From CAYUWG01 sp964448285 (GTDB lineage Bacteria; Bacteroidota; Ignavibacteria; SZUA-365): a DNA stretch of 7,503 nt. The stretch lies in assembly GCA_964448285.1 (NCBI GenBank), contig CAYUWG010000125.1, forward strand, positions 1 to 7,503, given 5' to 3'. The position numbers and the translations under genes are program-made. Each line of letters begins with the position of its first letter. The first letter of the stretch is position 1. The notes below the pieces were generated by a model. That model saw only the letters and a list, made by a program, of their open reading frames with translations. It was not told where the DNA came from and ran no database searches. Positions 1 to 6,090 of this stretch are shown here, in pieces.

Positions 1-713
1 TATTTCCAGTACTCGCGGCGCATCCTCTCGGCATCTTCGAGAAAAATTTTCTTGCCGCGCACGCGAATCAATCCTTCATCCTCGAGTTTCTTGAATGTTC
101 GCGAAAGTGTTTCGAGAATCGTCCCGAGATAAGAAGCGAGCAGTGACTTCGTCATCGGGAGTTCGATCACGGGAATGAGCGTGTCTTTCGATTGGCGCCG
201 GTATTCTTCGAGAAGGAAACGCACGAGTCGTGTTTTCACGTCCAGTGCGGTGAGGCGTTCCAGTTGTGCGCCGAGTGTTTGCAGGCGTTTTGAAAGACCG
301 GCCAACATGCGTATCGCCATTTCAGGATTGCGCTGGAGATGATCCAGAAATCCATCCTTGCCGACGAACAACAGCGAACTGTCCTCTAACATCTCCGCGA
401 ATGCCGGGTAGGGACCGCCGATGAACATCGGTATCTCCGCAAACGAGTGAAGCGGATGGATCAAGTGCAGCACGGTTTCCTTTCCGTCGCTCGTCGTTCG
501 GAAGATCTTTACGCTCCCGTCCAACACGATATAGAAGCCTCTGTATTCGTCACCTTCCCTGAACAGGATTGTCCCTTTGGAGACTTCACGCACGGTGCAG
601 TGACGTTGAAAAACCTCCAGTTCCTTTTCGTTGAATTCAGAGAAGAGTGACGTTGCTTTCAGCGCTGCGAGTGTGTCTCTTTGCATCATGGATTCAATAT
701 CGTGGAAAGACAT
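1..713 (-). CDS. Crp/Fnr-family transcriptional regulator (3' end outside window)
   Basis: This is a DNA-binding regulator, read leftward as 237 codons that are still open at base 1. Crp/Fnr proteins are usually about 220-240 residues, so little is missing. Residues about 15-125 form the cyclic-nucleotide-binding-like beta barrel, including FREGDEYRGFYIVLDGSVKIF at about 51-71 and YPAFAEMLEDSSLLFV at about 102-117. A dimer helix follows at about 128-155, then a winged helix-turn-helix at about 160-225. The recognition helix contains ETLSR (201-205), matching the E-x-x-S-R motif with which Fnr/Dnr proteins read TTGA-type half-sites. The Fnr cysteine cluster is absent (only Cys39), so iron-sulfur oxygen sensing is unlikely; nitric oxide, redox or another signal is possible. 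The start at 713 has no clear Shine-Dalgarno site. Met9 (689) is an alternative and matches the start of the duplicated stub near 2100. The link to ric suggests a nitrosative-stress role, but the signal is unproven. Confidence 0.9.
   Translation of the reverse strand, partial: MSFHDIESMMQRDTLAALKATSLFSEFNEKELEVFQRHCTVREVSKGTILFREGDEYRGFYIVLDGSVKIFRTTSDGKETVLHLIHPLHSFAEIPMFIGGPYPAFAEMLEDSSLLFVGKDGFLDHLQRNPEMAIRMLAGLSKRLQTLGAQLERLTALDVKTRLVRFLLEEYRRQSKDTLIPVIELPMTKSLLASYLGTILETLSRTFKKLEDEGLIRVRGKKIFLEDAERMRREYWK
651..690 (+). repeat. Direct repeat copy A, within the regulator start
   Basis: This segment covers codons 9-21 of the regulator (minus strand). It matches 2062-2101 in the same orientation at 37 of 40 bases. 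The first 28 bases (651-678) are identical; the differences are at 679, 684 and 685. A second short match, 717-730 against 2139-2152 (13 of 14), suggests that the homology once ran on into the regulator leader. The two copies flank the lipoprotein gene. Confidence 0.85.
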
Positions 714-1004
714 GAAAGGTGAAGAGTGAACGCTCCCGGAATCAATTGCTATTCCCACGGATAGTAAAATCCGGCAAAGGGGACCATTGCTGACGAACGC
801 ACAGGGACGGAGATTTCATATAAGGATTTTCTCATGCCTGAGATAAGTCATTTTTTTTTTTGCACCTATGCTCTGAGATTGCCTGCGAGCGAACCAAGCA
901 CTGTTGGGGCTTCGTACGATAAAGGGCAAAGGAGACAGAGCACGTGCAGCATCACACATGCATAGTGACTACAGCGGACGAATAACTCATAAGGAAAAAC
1001 ACCC
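714..1004. other. Gene-free region between regulator and lipoprotein gene
   Basis: This 291-base stretch separates two divergent genes, so it should hold promoters for both. I find no convincing coding frame on either strand. Visible items are a small hairpin (CGGAT at 758-762 pairing with ATCCG at 769-773), a run of 11 T at 851-861 (an A-tract as read toward the regulator), a weak Crp/Fnr-like dyad at 838-851, and AAGGA at 991-995 serving the lipoprotein gene. I could not assign -35 and -10 elements with confidence. Confidence 0.6.
838..851. promoter_or_regulatory. Weak Crp/Fnr-like dyad upstream of the regulator
   Basis: The sequence CTGAGATAAGTCAT has the layout TGAg-N4-GTCA. It shares the CTGA and GTCA half-site cores with the better site at 2167-2180, but the left arm lacks the final C. 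It lies 125 bases upstream of the regulator start, next to an A/T tract, where an autoregulatory site could sit. It may be chance. Confidence 0.2.
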
Positions 1005-2048
1005 ATGAAACGACTCGCCATACACGTTTGCTTTCTCGCGGGGATATCGCTTGCGCTGTTTGCGCTCCACTCCTGCACGGATGACAACCCGGTGAAACCC
1101 CCTCCCTCAGCACCCGACACCACTAACCACTCCTTCGTCTGGCACACCGACACGCTCGGCGACTGGCTCTCCAGCGTGAACGACGTGTTCTGCCTCTCTG
1201 AGACGGACGCCTGGGCCGTGGGATGGTTTTACAAGCGTGACGATGCAGGTAAAGTGATCGACAGCCTGACAAGCAACGCAGCCCACTGGGATGGGGTCAA
1301 GTGGACGCTGATGAGGATAGAAGCGCTCTTCAATGGTAAACCGAGCTTTGGAGAGCTATTCACCATTTACGCTTTCAACCAGAATAACATCTGGACTAGC
1401 CCGGCTCGACATTGGAACGGAGTTGAATGGATTGCAAACGATGTGAGCCAAGTTGCCACTGGAATGACGCGAAAGATCTGGGGTAAGCACCCCGACGCCA
1501 TGTATTTCGTCGGGGAGAACGGTTCACTCATGTTCTGGGACGGATTGCGGTTCTACCAGATGGGCTACGCGACGACCGCCGCGAACCGGGACGTGTGGGG
1601 ATGGGAAGATACGGTGTACGTGGCGGCATCGGATTACAACAGAGATAGCGGCGCTCCCGGGTACGTCATCAAACTTGTCAGGGGGCTTGTGACCGATCGA
1701 GAAATACTCCAGGATGGCGAACAGATCTCCGTCTGGGGGATGCATGGGGTCTGGTATTCAGGAGGATGCTCCGGACTGTACCGGAAGACGGGTCCGAAAT
1801 GGTCTATGATACAAGGCTTCGAGAAGTGCATAACGGGCATTCGGGGTACGGGTTTAAACGACGTGTACGTGGCGATGGAAGAAGGAAAGGTGCTCCACTA
1901 TAACGGGCGAACGTGGGCGGTGGCGCTCCCTTTCGAAAAGCGTGGAATCTTTTTCCCACATGGATTTTCTGTCAAAGGAAACGCGGTCTTCCTATCCGGG
2001 AATTTGAATTATCGGGCCGTCGTGTATAGAGGCTACAGGCAAGAGTAA
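1005..2048 (+). CDS. Predicted lipoprotein with seven-bladed beta-propeller repeats
   Basis: This is a 347-residue exported protein of unknown function. It opens with KR, a hydrophobic stretch (about 8-20) and LHSC, so Cys24 is a likely lipidation site; His at the -2 position is unusual for a lipobox. A Pro-rich linker (about 29-40) follows. The body holds about seven degenerate repeats of the form I/V-x-G...D-V/I-Y/W-x-V-G followed by H/Y-W/N-x-G-x-x-W. Examples are NDVFCL...HWDGVKW (59-100), NNIW...HWNGVEW (127-142), DAMYFVG...FWDG (164-180) and NDVYVA...HYNGRTW (285-304). This pattern resembles WD40/YVTN-like surface propellers that I associate with Ignavibacteria and relatives. AAGGA (991-995) lies nine bases before the ATG. 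The gene sits between a regulator and ric, flanked by the 40-base direct repeat, so it may be a late arrival with no functional tie to them. No enzyme motif is visible; binding or adhesion is a guess. Confidence 0.8.
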   Translation: MKRLAIHVCFLAGISLALFALHSCTDDNPVKPPPSAPDTTNHSFVWHTDTLGDWLSSVNDVFCLSETDAWAVGWFYKRDDAGKVIDSLTSNAAHWDGVKWTLMRIEALFNGKPSFGELFTIYAFNQNNIWTSPARHWNGVEWIANDVSQVATGMTRKIWGKHPDAMYFVGENGSLMFWDGLRFYQMGYATTAANRDVWGWEDTVYVAASDYNRDSGAPGYVIKLVRGLVTDREILQDGEQISVWGMHGVWYSGGCSGLYRKTGPKWSMIQGFEKCITGIRGTGLNDVYVAMEEGKVLHYNGRTWAVALPFEKRGIFFPHGFSVKGNAVFLSGNLNYRAVVYRGYRQE

Positions 2049-2061
2049 CCGAATGGATGGC

Positions 2062-2100
2062 CGTTGCTTTCAGCGCTGCGAGTGTGTCTGTTTGTTTCAT
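2062..2100 (-). pseudogene. Stub of a Crp/Fnr gene: direct repeat copy B
   Basis: Read on the minus strand from ATG at 2100, the frame gives MKQTDTLAALKAT, against MMQRDTLAALKAT for residues 9-21 of the regulator. Similarity stops abruptly after the AT codons, 14 bases short of the lipoprotein stop codon. The identity includes third codon positions, so this looks like a fairly recent duplication or insertion scar and not an old paralogue. The frame has no Shine-Dalgarno site, and nothing regulator-like continues beyond the stub. It is not expected to make a functional product. Confidence 0.7.
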
Positions 2101-2120
2101 GATGGGAAATTACGTTGTGA

Positions 2121-2150
2121 AGAGGTAAAGAGGTAAAGAGGTGAAGAGGG
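2121..2150 (+). repeat. Octamer tandem repeat, AGAGGTAA type
   Basis: Three 8-base units (AGAGGTAA, AGAGGTAA, AGAGGTGA) are followed by a partial fourth (AGAGGG). They lie between the regulator stub and the Crp/Fnr-type site. The tract resembles purine-rich simple repeats and could vary in copy number by slippage. A single related unit occurs at 717-726, at the equivalent position next to copy A of the direct repeat. Confidence 0.7.
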
Positions 2151-2166
2151 AAGGATCTTCCTTTTT

Positions 2167-2180
2167 CTGACTTTGGTCAA
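2167..2180 (+). promoter_or_regulatory. Crp/Fnr-type operator upstream of ric
   Basis: CTGAC-TTTG-GTCAA is a 14-base dyad with a perfect TGAC-N4-GTCA core. The right half matches the GTCAA half of known Nnr/Dnr-type sites, and the left half differs from TTGAC only in its first base. Against the Fnr consensus TTGAT-N4-ATCAA it matches 7 of 10 positions. Its centre (2173.5) lies about 42 bases before the start point predicted from the -10 candidate at 2204-2209, the usual class II activator position. The neighbouring regulator carries the matching E-x-x-S-R motif. An overlapping dyad, CTTTG-GT-CAAAG (2171-2182), could instead be the true element. Confidence 0.5.
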
Positions 2181-2203
2181 AGCACGCGCGATGCGATGGA
2201 GAG

Positions 2204-2209
2204 TATGTT
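2204..2209 (+). promoter_or_regulatory. Candidate -10 element for ric
   Basis: TATGTT matches TATAAT at 4 of 6 positions. It has no matching -35 box, as expected for an activator-dependent promoter, and implies a start near 2216 with a leader of about 47 bases. The call rests mainly on its spacing from the Crp/Fnr-type dyad. Confidence 0.3.
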
Positions 2210-2262
2210 GTATTGGGATCATGACGAACGATTTCTTCATCACAATTCAAGGATTCAATACA

Positions 2263-2985
2263 ATGCAGGTAACACCCGATCACTCCATAGGCGACATCGT
2301 CCGGAAGAACTTTCGCGCGGCGTCCGTTTTCGAACGCAACGGCATCGACTTCTGCTGCGGTGGCGGAACATCGCTCGGCACAGTGTGCACTGAGAAAGGC
2401 ATCGACGCCCATGCAATCATCACCGAGCTTTCCCTGCTCAACCCGCCGGCAACCGACGTCCCGGACTTCGATTCATGGCCGTTGGACAAACTCATCGATC
2501 ACATCCTCGAAAAGCACCATCGCTACGTGCGTGAGTCGCTGCCGGTCGTACAGGCACATGCGCAGAAGGTCGCATCGGTTCACGGCGAACGCCATCCGGA
2601 AACGATCTCGATCGCGCGCATCTTCGACGACGTGCGCGAGGAACTTGAAGGACACATGTTCAAGGAAGAGCAGATTCTCTTTCCGTTCATCAAGTCCATG
2701 GTCCGGTTGAAGACGCAGAACGAACGCATGAACGGCGTTCCCTTCGGAAGCGTGCGCAATCCCATTTCGATGATGGAGATGGAACACGAAAGCGCCGGCA
2801 GCGCAATGCAGGAAATCCGGAAGCTTGGCAACGGCCTCGTCCCGCCGGACGATGCTTGCAACACGTTCCGCGTGCTCTATCAGGAGCTCGATGAGTTCGA
2901 ACGCGATTTGCATGAACACATTCATCTCGAAAACAATATCCTCTTTCCAGAAGCGATCGTGATCGAAAAAGAACTCCTCGCGTAA
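2263..2985 (+). CDS. ric: Iron-sulfur cluster repair di-iron protein (RIC/ScdA/YtfE family)
   Basis: This cytoplasmic protein family protects or repairs iron-sulfur centres damaged by nitric oxide or peroxide. The product is 240 residues, normal for ScdA/YtfE. Residues about 5-60 form the ScdA_N domain, with the signature DFCCGGG (Cys31-Cys32). The rest is a hemerythrin-like four-helix bundle. Likely iron ligands, placed by the H-x-x-x-E spacing of E. coli YtfE, are His85 or His86, His131, Glu135, His175, His219 and Glu223; all are present, so the protein looks intact. The ATG at 2263 was chosen because the family N-terminus (MQVTPDHSIGDIV) begins there and AAGGA lies at 2249-2253, nine bases upstream. 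The frame opens earlier (2173), but those residues do not look like the family. The gene appears to be transcribed alone, behind a Crp/Fnr-type site, and faces the channel gene across an inverted-repeat element. Confidence 0.95.
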   Translation: MQVTPDHSIGDIVRKNFRAASVFERNGIDFCCGGGTSLGTVCTEKGIDAHAIITELSLLNPPATDVPDFDSWPLDKLIDHILEKHHRYVRESLPVVQAHAQKVASVHGERHPETISIARIFDDVREELEGHMFKEEQILFPFIKSMVRLKTQNERMNGVPFGSVRNPISMMEMEHESAGSAMQEIRKLGNGLVPPDDACNTFRVLYQELDEFERDLHEHIHLENNILFPEAIVIEKELLA

Positions 2986-3009
2986 CACTCGCTCGTTTTG
3001 CGCTTGAGG

Positions 3010-3119
3010 AAAAGGCTGTCTAAAAAGATCGGTTCTTCGTAGGACACCATTCCTGGTTGTCGCTTTCTTTTGAAAGGAGAATCCGCGACAAGCATGAATG
3101 CGTGTCCTACAGCCTATTT
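3010..3119. mobile_element. Inverted-repeat element, MITE- or REP-pair-like
   Basis: Arms 3039-3063 and 3085-3110 are inverted copies with two mismatches and one gap: GTAGGACAC...TTGTCGC against GCGACAA...GTGTCCTAC. Further out, AGGCTGT (3013-3019) is mirrored by ACAGCCT (3109-3115), with about 19 extra bases on the left side. Each arm can fold alone; the right arm gives GACA-a-GCAT-ga-ATGC-g-TGTC (3087-3106). The 21-base centre contains CTTTC-TTTT-GAAAG. There is no coding capacity, so any movement would need a transposase elsewhere, such as a RAYT/IS200-type enzyme for REP pairs. It lies between convergent genes, where it may also act as a bidirectional terminator. Confidence 0.65.
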
Positions 3120-3146
3120 GGAAACGGCTGCCGTATTTCTCTTCAC

Positions 3147-3171
3147 GCTTCGCCCTGAGTGCTCGAAGAGC
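3147..3171 (-). terminator. Weak hairpin just after the channel gene stop
   Basis: Directly after the channel stop codon, as read on the minus strand, CTTCG (3168-3164) can pair with CGAAG (3152-3148) around an 11-base loop. No T-run follows, so this is a poor intrinsic terminator. The larger inverted repeat at 3010-3119 is a stronger structure further downstream. Confidence 0.25.
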
Positions 3172-4059
3172 TTATGTCGTCTCATCTTTTCGGATCGTGA
3201 GGACGCCGCTGCGCACGTGGAGGTCGCGCTGCGGAAACGGAATCTCGATGCCGTGTTCCTTGAATTTCTTGTTGATGGCGTAATTCAACTGGCTGCGCAG
3301 GACGCCCGGTCGGTCGATGTACATGCTCGTCCAGACGCGAAGGATGTATTGGATCGAACTGTCGCCGTAGCTTTCGAGCAACACGTCTGGCGCCTTCGTT
3401 TTCATCACGCCCGGATTTTCCGTCGCGACTTCGAGCAGGAGTTTGCGAATGATCTCCGGGTCGTGTTTGTAGGAGACGCCGATCGGAAAATTGAAGCGCA
3501 CTTCGCGGTCGATGTAGCTCCAGTTGATCACCTGCGACGAGATGAATTCCGAGTTCGGGACGATGATCGCGATGTTGTCGTTCGTGACGATGGTCGTTGC
3601 GCGCGGGGAGATGCGAATCACGTCGCCCGCGGTTCCTCCGACTTCGATGCGGTCGCCGACTTTTATCGGACGCTCGAAGAGGATGATCAATCCGCTGACG
3701 AGATTGTTCGTGATGTTCTGAAGACCGAATCCGATACCGACGCCGAGCGCGCCCGCGATGATGGTGAGCGTGCTGAGGTCGAGACCGACGGTTTGAAAGA
3801 TGATGATCAAACCGATGAAGACGATGAAGTAGCGGACGATGGAACCGATAGCCTGCCGCACGCCGAACTCCGGAATCGGCATCGACAGAATCTTGTTCAC
3901 GAGGATGTTCTTGAAGACCTTCGAGAGGAAGAACAACGCATACGTGAGAATCGAAAGGTAGAGGAGATTCCACAGCGTGAACTTGAGCTTCCCTAAGGAG
4001 AACAGATGGATGCTCAGCGCATCTTTGATTTCTTTGAGAAAGTCGAGGACTTCTTTCAT
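3172..4059 (-). CDS. Small-conductance mechanosensitive channel, MscS family
   Basis: The 295-residue inner-membrane channel is close to E. coli MscS in length (286). MscS-type channels release solutes upon hypoosmotic shock. Three hydrophobic segments are visible at about 28-46, 71-92 and 95-126. The third carries the Gly/Ala-rich pore helix and family signature: GALGVGIGFGLQNITNNLVSG (about 103-123), then FERPIKVGDRIEV (128-140). A beta domain (about 130-180) and an alpha/beta C-terminal domain ending in GIEIPFPQRDLHV (270-282) complete a canonical MscS without extra N-terminal helices. It is the second gene of a minus-strand pair: the ATG follows the permease stop by 6 bases with no good Shine-Dalgarno site of its own, which suggests translational coupling. 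Such six-base junctions usually mean co-regulation, so a shared role in membrane or osmotic balance is possible. Confidence 0.95.
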   Translation of the reverse strand: MKEVLDFLKEIKDALSIHLFSLGKLKFTLWNLLYLSILTYALFFLSKVFKNILVNKILSMPIPEFGVRQAIGSIVRYFIVFIGLIIIFQTVGLDLSTLTIIAGALGVGIGFGLQNITNNLVSGLIILFERPIKVGDRIEVGGTAGDVIRISPRATTIVTNDNIAIIVPNSEFISSQVINWSYIDREVRFNFPIGVSYKHDPEIIRKLLLEVATENPGVMKTKAPDVLLESYGDSSIQYILRVWTSMYIDRPGVLRSQLNYAINKKFKEHGIEIPFPQRDLHVRSGVLTIRKDETT

Positions 4060-4065
4060 TTCAGG

Positions 4066-5850
4066 TTATGGATAGAATGGCCAGATGACCGGTATTGCCC
4101 ACGTTGCAATCAACCAGAACAACATATTCAATGGCGTCCCGACGCGCAAAAAATCCCTGAAGGCATAGTGCCCCGGACCGTAGATGAGCGTGTTCGTTTG
4201 GTAACCGACCGGAGTCATAAAACTCGCGGAAGCTGCAAACGTTACGGCCATGATGAAGGGCCGGGCATCGACGCCAAGCGATTGCGCCGTCACGATGGCG
4301 ATCGGAATCAGCAGCGCAGCAGTCGCATTGTTGGACATCGTTTCGGTGAATACCATGGTTAATAAATAGAATGCGGAGAGGATGACCCACGGTCCGAAGG
4401 CTCCAAGTGCAACGACCATTTGCGAGGCGATGAATCGCGCCAGTCCGGTCTTCTCCATGGCGACGCCGAGCGTCAACGCGCCCGCGAGGAGAAAGATCAC
4501 TTTCCACTCGATTGCCTGATAGCTCTCCTCCAGCGTCAGGCAGCCGGTGATCACGAGAAGGATACAACCCGTCACCGCAGCGATCACGATCGGGAGTATT
4601 TCCAAAGCTGCAACGACAATGACGGCGGCGATGATCAGCAGTGCGTACGCGGTTCGCTTCCTGCGGAACTGCGGGAAGACGACGTCGGAGACGAGGACGA
4701 ACGTCTCGTTGCGCTTCAACCGGTTGATCGTGTCCTTCGTCGCTTCGACGAGGAGCGTATCGCCGCCGGTTAGCTTGCGCGTTCCGATGTTTTCGTGAAG
4801 CAGCGCTCCGCGATGGCGTATCGCGAGCGCGGTCGCTCCATAGCGATTCCGGAACTGTGCTTCCTTCAGCGACGTGCCGTCCAGTTCCGATCCCGGCGCG
4901 ATGACCGCTTCGATCAATTGCACGTCGTCGCGCTCGAGGTCTCGGTCGCGCAGTGCCTTGTCCGACTTGAGGCGAATGCCTTTGCGCAATTGCAATTCTT
5001 TGACGCGGTGAACGTTTGCGCGCACTCGAAGCGTGTCTCCCGCGCGCAGGATCACGTCGTCGGTGACCGGAAACATGCGCTCCTTTCCTCGGATGACTTC
5101 GATGATGTCGATGTCGAGATCCTTCACGAGCGGTGACGAAAGTGCGGGCTTGCCGATGGAAACGGAATCTTCCATCAGGACGATTTCCGTGAGGTAATCT
5201 TTCATCTCGAACGTGCCCGTCAGGTCCTTCGCGGAGCGGCGCGGAGGGATGAGCCTGATGCCCGCGAGGAACATGTACAGAATGCCGACCGCGGTGAACA
5301 CGATTCCGAGTCGCGTGAACTCGAACATCCCCAGCGGCTGCATCCCGTGCGCTTCGGTGATCGAACTTGCAAGCACGTTCGTCGAAGTGCCGATCAGCGT
5401 GCACATTCCGCCGAACATCGCGGAAAAACTCAGCGGCATGAGGAGCTTGGACGGGCTAATGCCGGATTCATCGGAAAGCGTGAGCACGACGGGAAGGAAC
5501 AGCGCGACTGCGGCAGTATTGTTGATGAACGCCGAGATGAACGCGATCATCACCATCATCGAAACGCTCAGCAGCCAGAAGCTTCTCTTCCCGATTTTCG
5601 TGAGCGCCATGCCGAAGAAATTCAACGCGCCCGTTTTGAACAACCCCGCGCTCAGGATGAACATCGCGCCGACGGTCACGGTCGCGGTGTTGCTGAATCC
5701 CGCGATTCCTTCCTCCGGCGTGATGATGCCCGTGATCATGAGGACGGCCATCAGTCCGAGCGCGACGAGGTCCACGGGAAGTTTCTCCGTAACCCAGAGT
5801 GTGATGCCCGCAACGAGCAGAGCGAGGACGATGAGCATCTCAACCGTCAT
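4066..5850 (-). CDS. SLC13/DASS-type permease with two TrkA-C domains
   Basis: The 594-residue inner-membrane transporter belongs to the SLC13 (divalent anion:sodium symporter) group. Members carry dicarboxylates, sulfate or related anions; the substrate here cannot be read from sequence. An N-terminal membrane half (about 1-200) holds FINNTAA (108-114) and the substrate-loop-like GTSTNVLAS (154-162). Two RCK_C/TrkA-C regulatory domains follow (about 216-288 and 306-380), each ending in GDTLRVRA or GDTLLVEA. The C-terminal membrane half (about 400-594) repeats the pattern with ETMSNNATAALL (503-514) and TPVGYQTNTLIYGPG (546-560). This membrane/TrkA-C/TrkA-C/membrane layout and a length near 590 are typical. 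I chose ATG 5850 because the membrane domain starts at once (MTVEMLIVLALL). The frame is open to 6048, but that extension is polar and unlike the family. No strong Shine-Dalgarno site precedes it. It is the first gene of the operon with the MscS-type channel. Confidence 0.9.
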   Translation of the reverse strand: MTVEMLIVLALLVAGITLWVTEKLPVDLVALGLMAVLMITGIITPEEGIAGFSNTATVTVGAMFILSAGLFKTGALNFFGMALTKIGKRSFWLLSVSMMVMIAFISAFINNTAAVALFLPVVLTLSDESGISPSKLLMPLSFSAMFGGMCTLIGTSTNVLASSITEAHGMQPLGMFEFTRLGIVFTAVGILYMFLAGIRLIPPRRSAKDLTGTFEMKDYLTEIVLMEDSVSIGKPALSSPLVKDLDIDIIEVIRGKERMFPVTDDVILRAGDTLRVRANVHRVKELQLRKGIRLKSDKALRDRDLERDDVQLIEAVIAPGSELDGTSLKEAQFRNRYGATALAIRHRGALLHENIGTRKLTGGDTLLVEATKDTINRLKRNETFVLVSDVVFPQFRRKRTAYALLIIAAVIVVAALEILPIVIAAVTGCILLVITGCLTLEESYQAIEWKVIFLLAGALTLGVAMEKTGLARFIASQMVVALGAFGPWVILSAFYLLTMVFTETMSNNATAALLIPIAIVTAQSLGVDARPFIMAVTFAASASFMTPVGYQTNTLIYGPGHYAFRDFLRVGTPLNMLFWLIATWAIPVIWPFYP

Positions 5851-6090
5851 CGCTTCACGCACGAATCCCAGTATGTGGACAAGACATCGACGACCTTCCG
5901 TTCTGCTGCTTCTGATGATGGAGAAAGCCGAAGCTTTCGCCTGCAAGAAAGAACATTCGCGTTTGAGACGCAAGAGCTTGCACCCAATCCCAGCACTGCC
6001 TATGTTTATCCCAAACCTTTGGAGAAGGATTGAGGCGCGGTAACCCAAACGCAGAGAACATTGTCATTTGAGTACGGAAAGTTGAAAGCC
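5851..6090. other. Divergent intergenic region
   Basis: These 240 bases separate the minus-strand permease from the plus-strand peptide and propeller genes, so promoters for both should lie here. No coding frame looks real. A short palindrome, CCAAA-CC-TTTGG (6011-6022), and a GGAAA (6076-6080) before the peptide gene are visible. I cannot assign promoters with confidence. Confidence 0.5.

Noticed and set aside
851..861. Run of 11 T as an intrinsic terminator
   Set aside because: No GC-rich stem precedes it on the plus strand and no plus-strand gene ends there. It lies upstream of a divergent gene pair.
2173..2262. Upstream in-frame extension of ric by 30 residues
   Set aside because: It would overlap the predicted operator and promoter, and the family N-terminus with a well-spaced AAGGA begins at 2263.
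2473..2988. A 171-codon minus-strand frame opposite ric
   Set aside because: It mirrors the ric codons; the ric protein has all expected ligand residues and explains the region.
3070..3996. A 308-codon open frame on the plus strand opposite the channel gene
   Set aside because: It is antisense to a well-supported MscS-type gene, is extremely rich in Asp, Glu and Arg, and also runs through the inverted-repeat element. It is a shadow of GC-rich coding sequence.
4061..5404. A 447-codon frame on the minus strand within the permease gene
   Set aside because: It overlaps the SLC13-type permease in another frame and reads as His/Arg/Asp-rich low-complexity sequence with no family features.
6011..6022. 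Palindrome CCAAA-CC-TTTGG as an operator
   Set aside because: Five-base arms are expected by chance at this scale, it does not resemble the Crp/Fnr-type dyads, and no matching second copy was found.
5213..6043. Long plus-strand frames opposite the permease start and its leader
   Set aside because: They are antisense to clear transmembrane coding sequence, have no ribosome site and show no recognisable domain.
5851..6048. Upstream in-frame extension of the permease by 66 residues
   Set aside because: The added residues are polar, lack any targeting feature and are not part of the SLC13 fold, which starts at the ATG at 5850.
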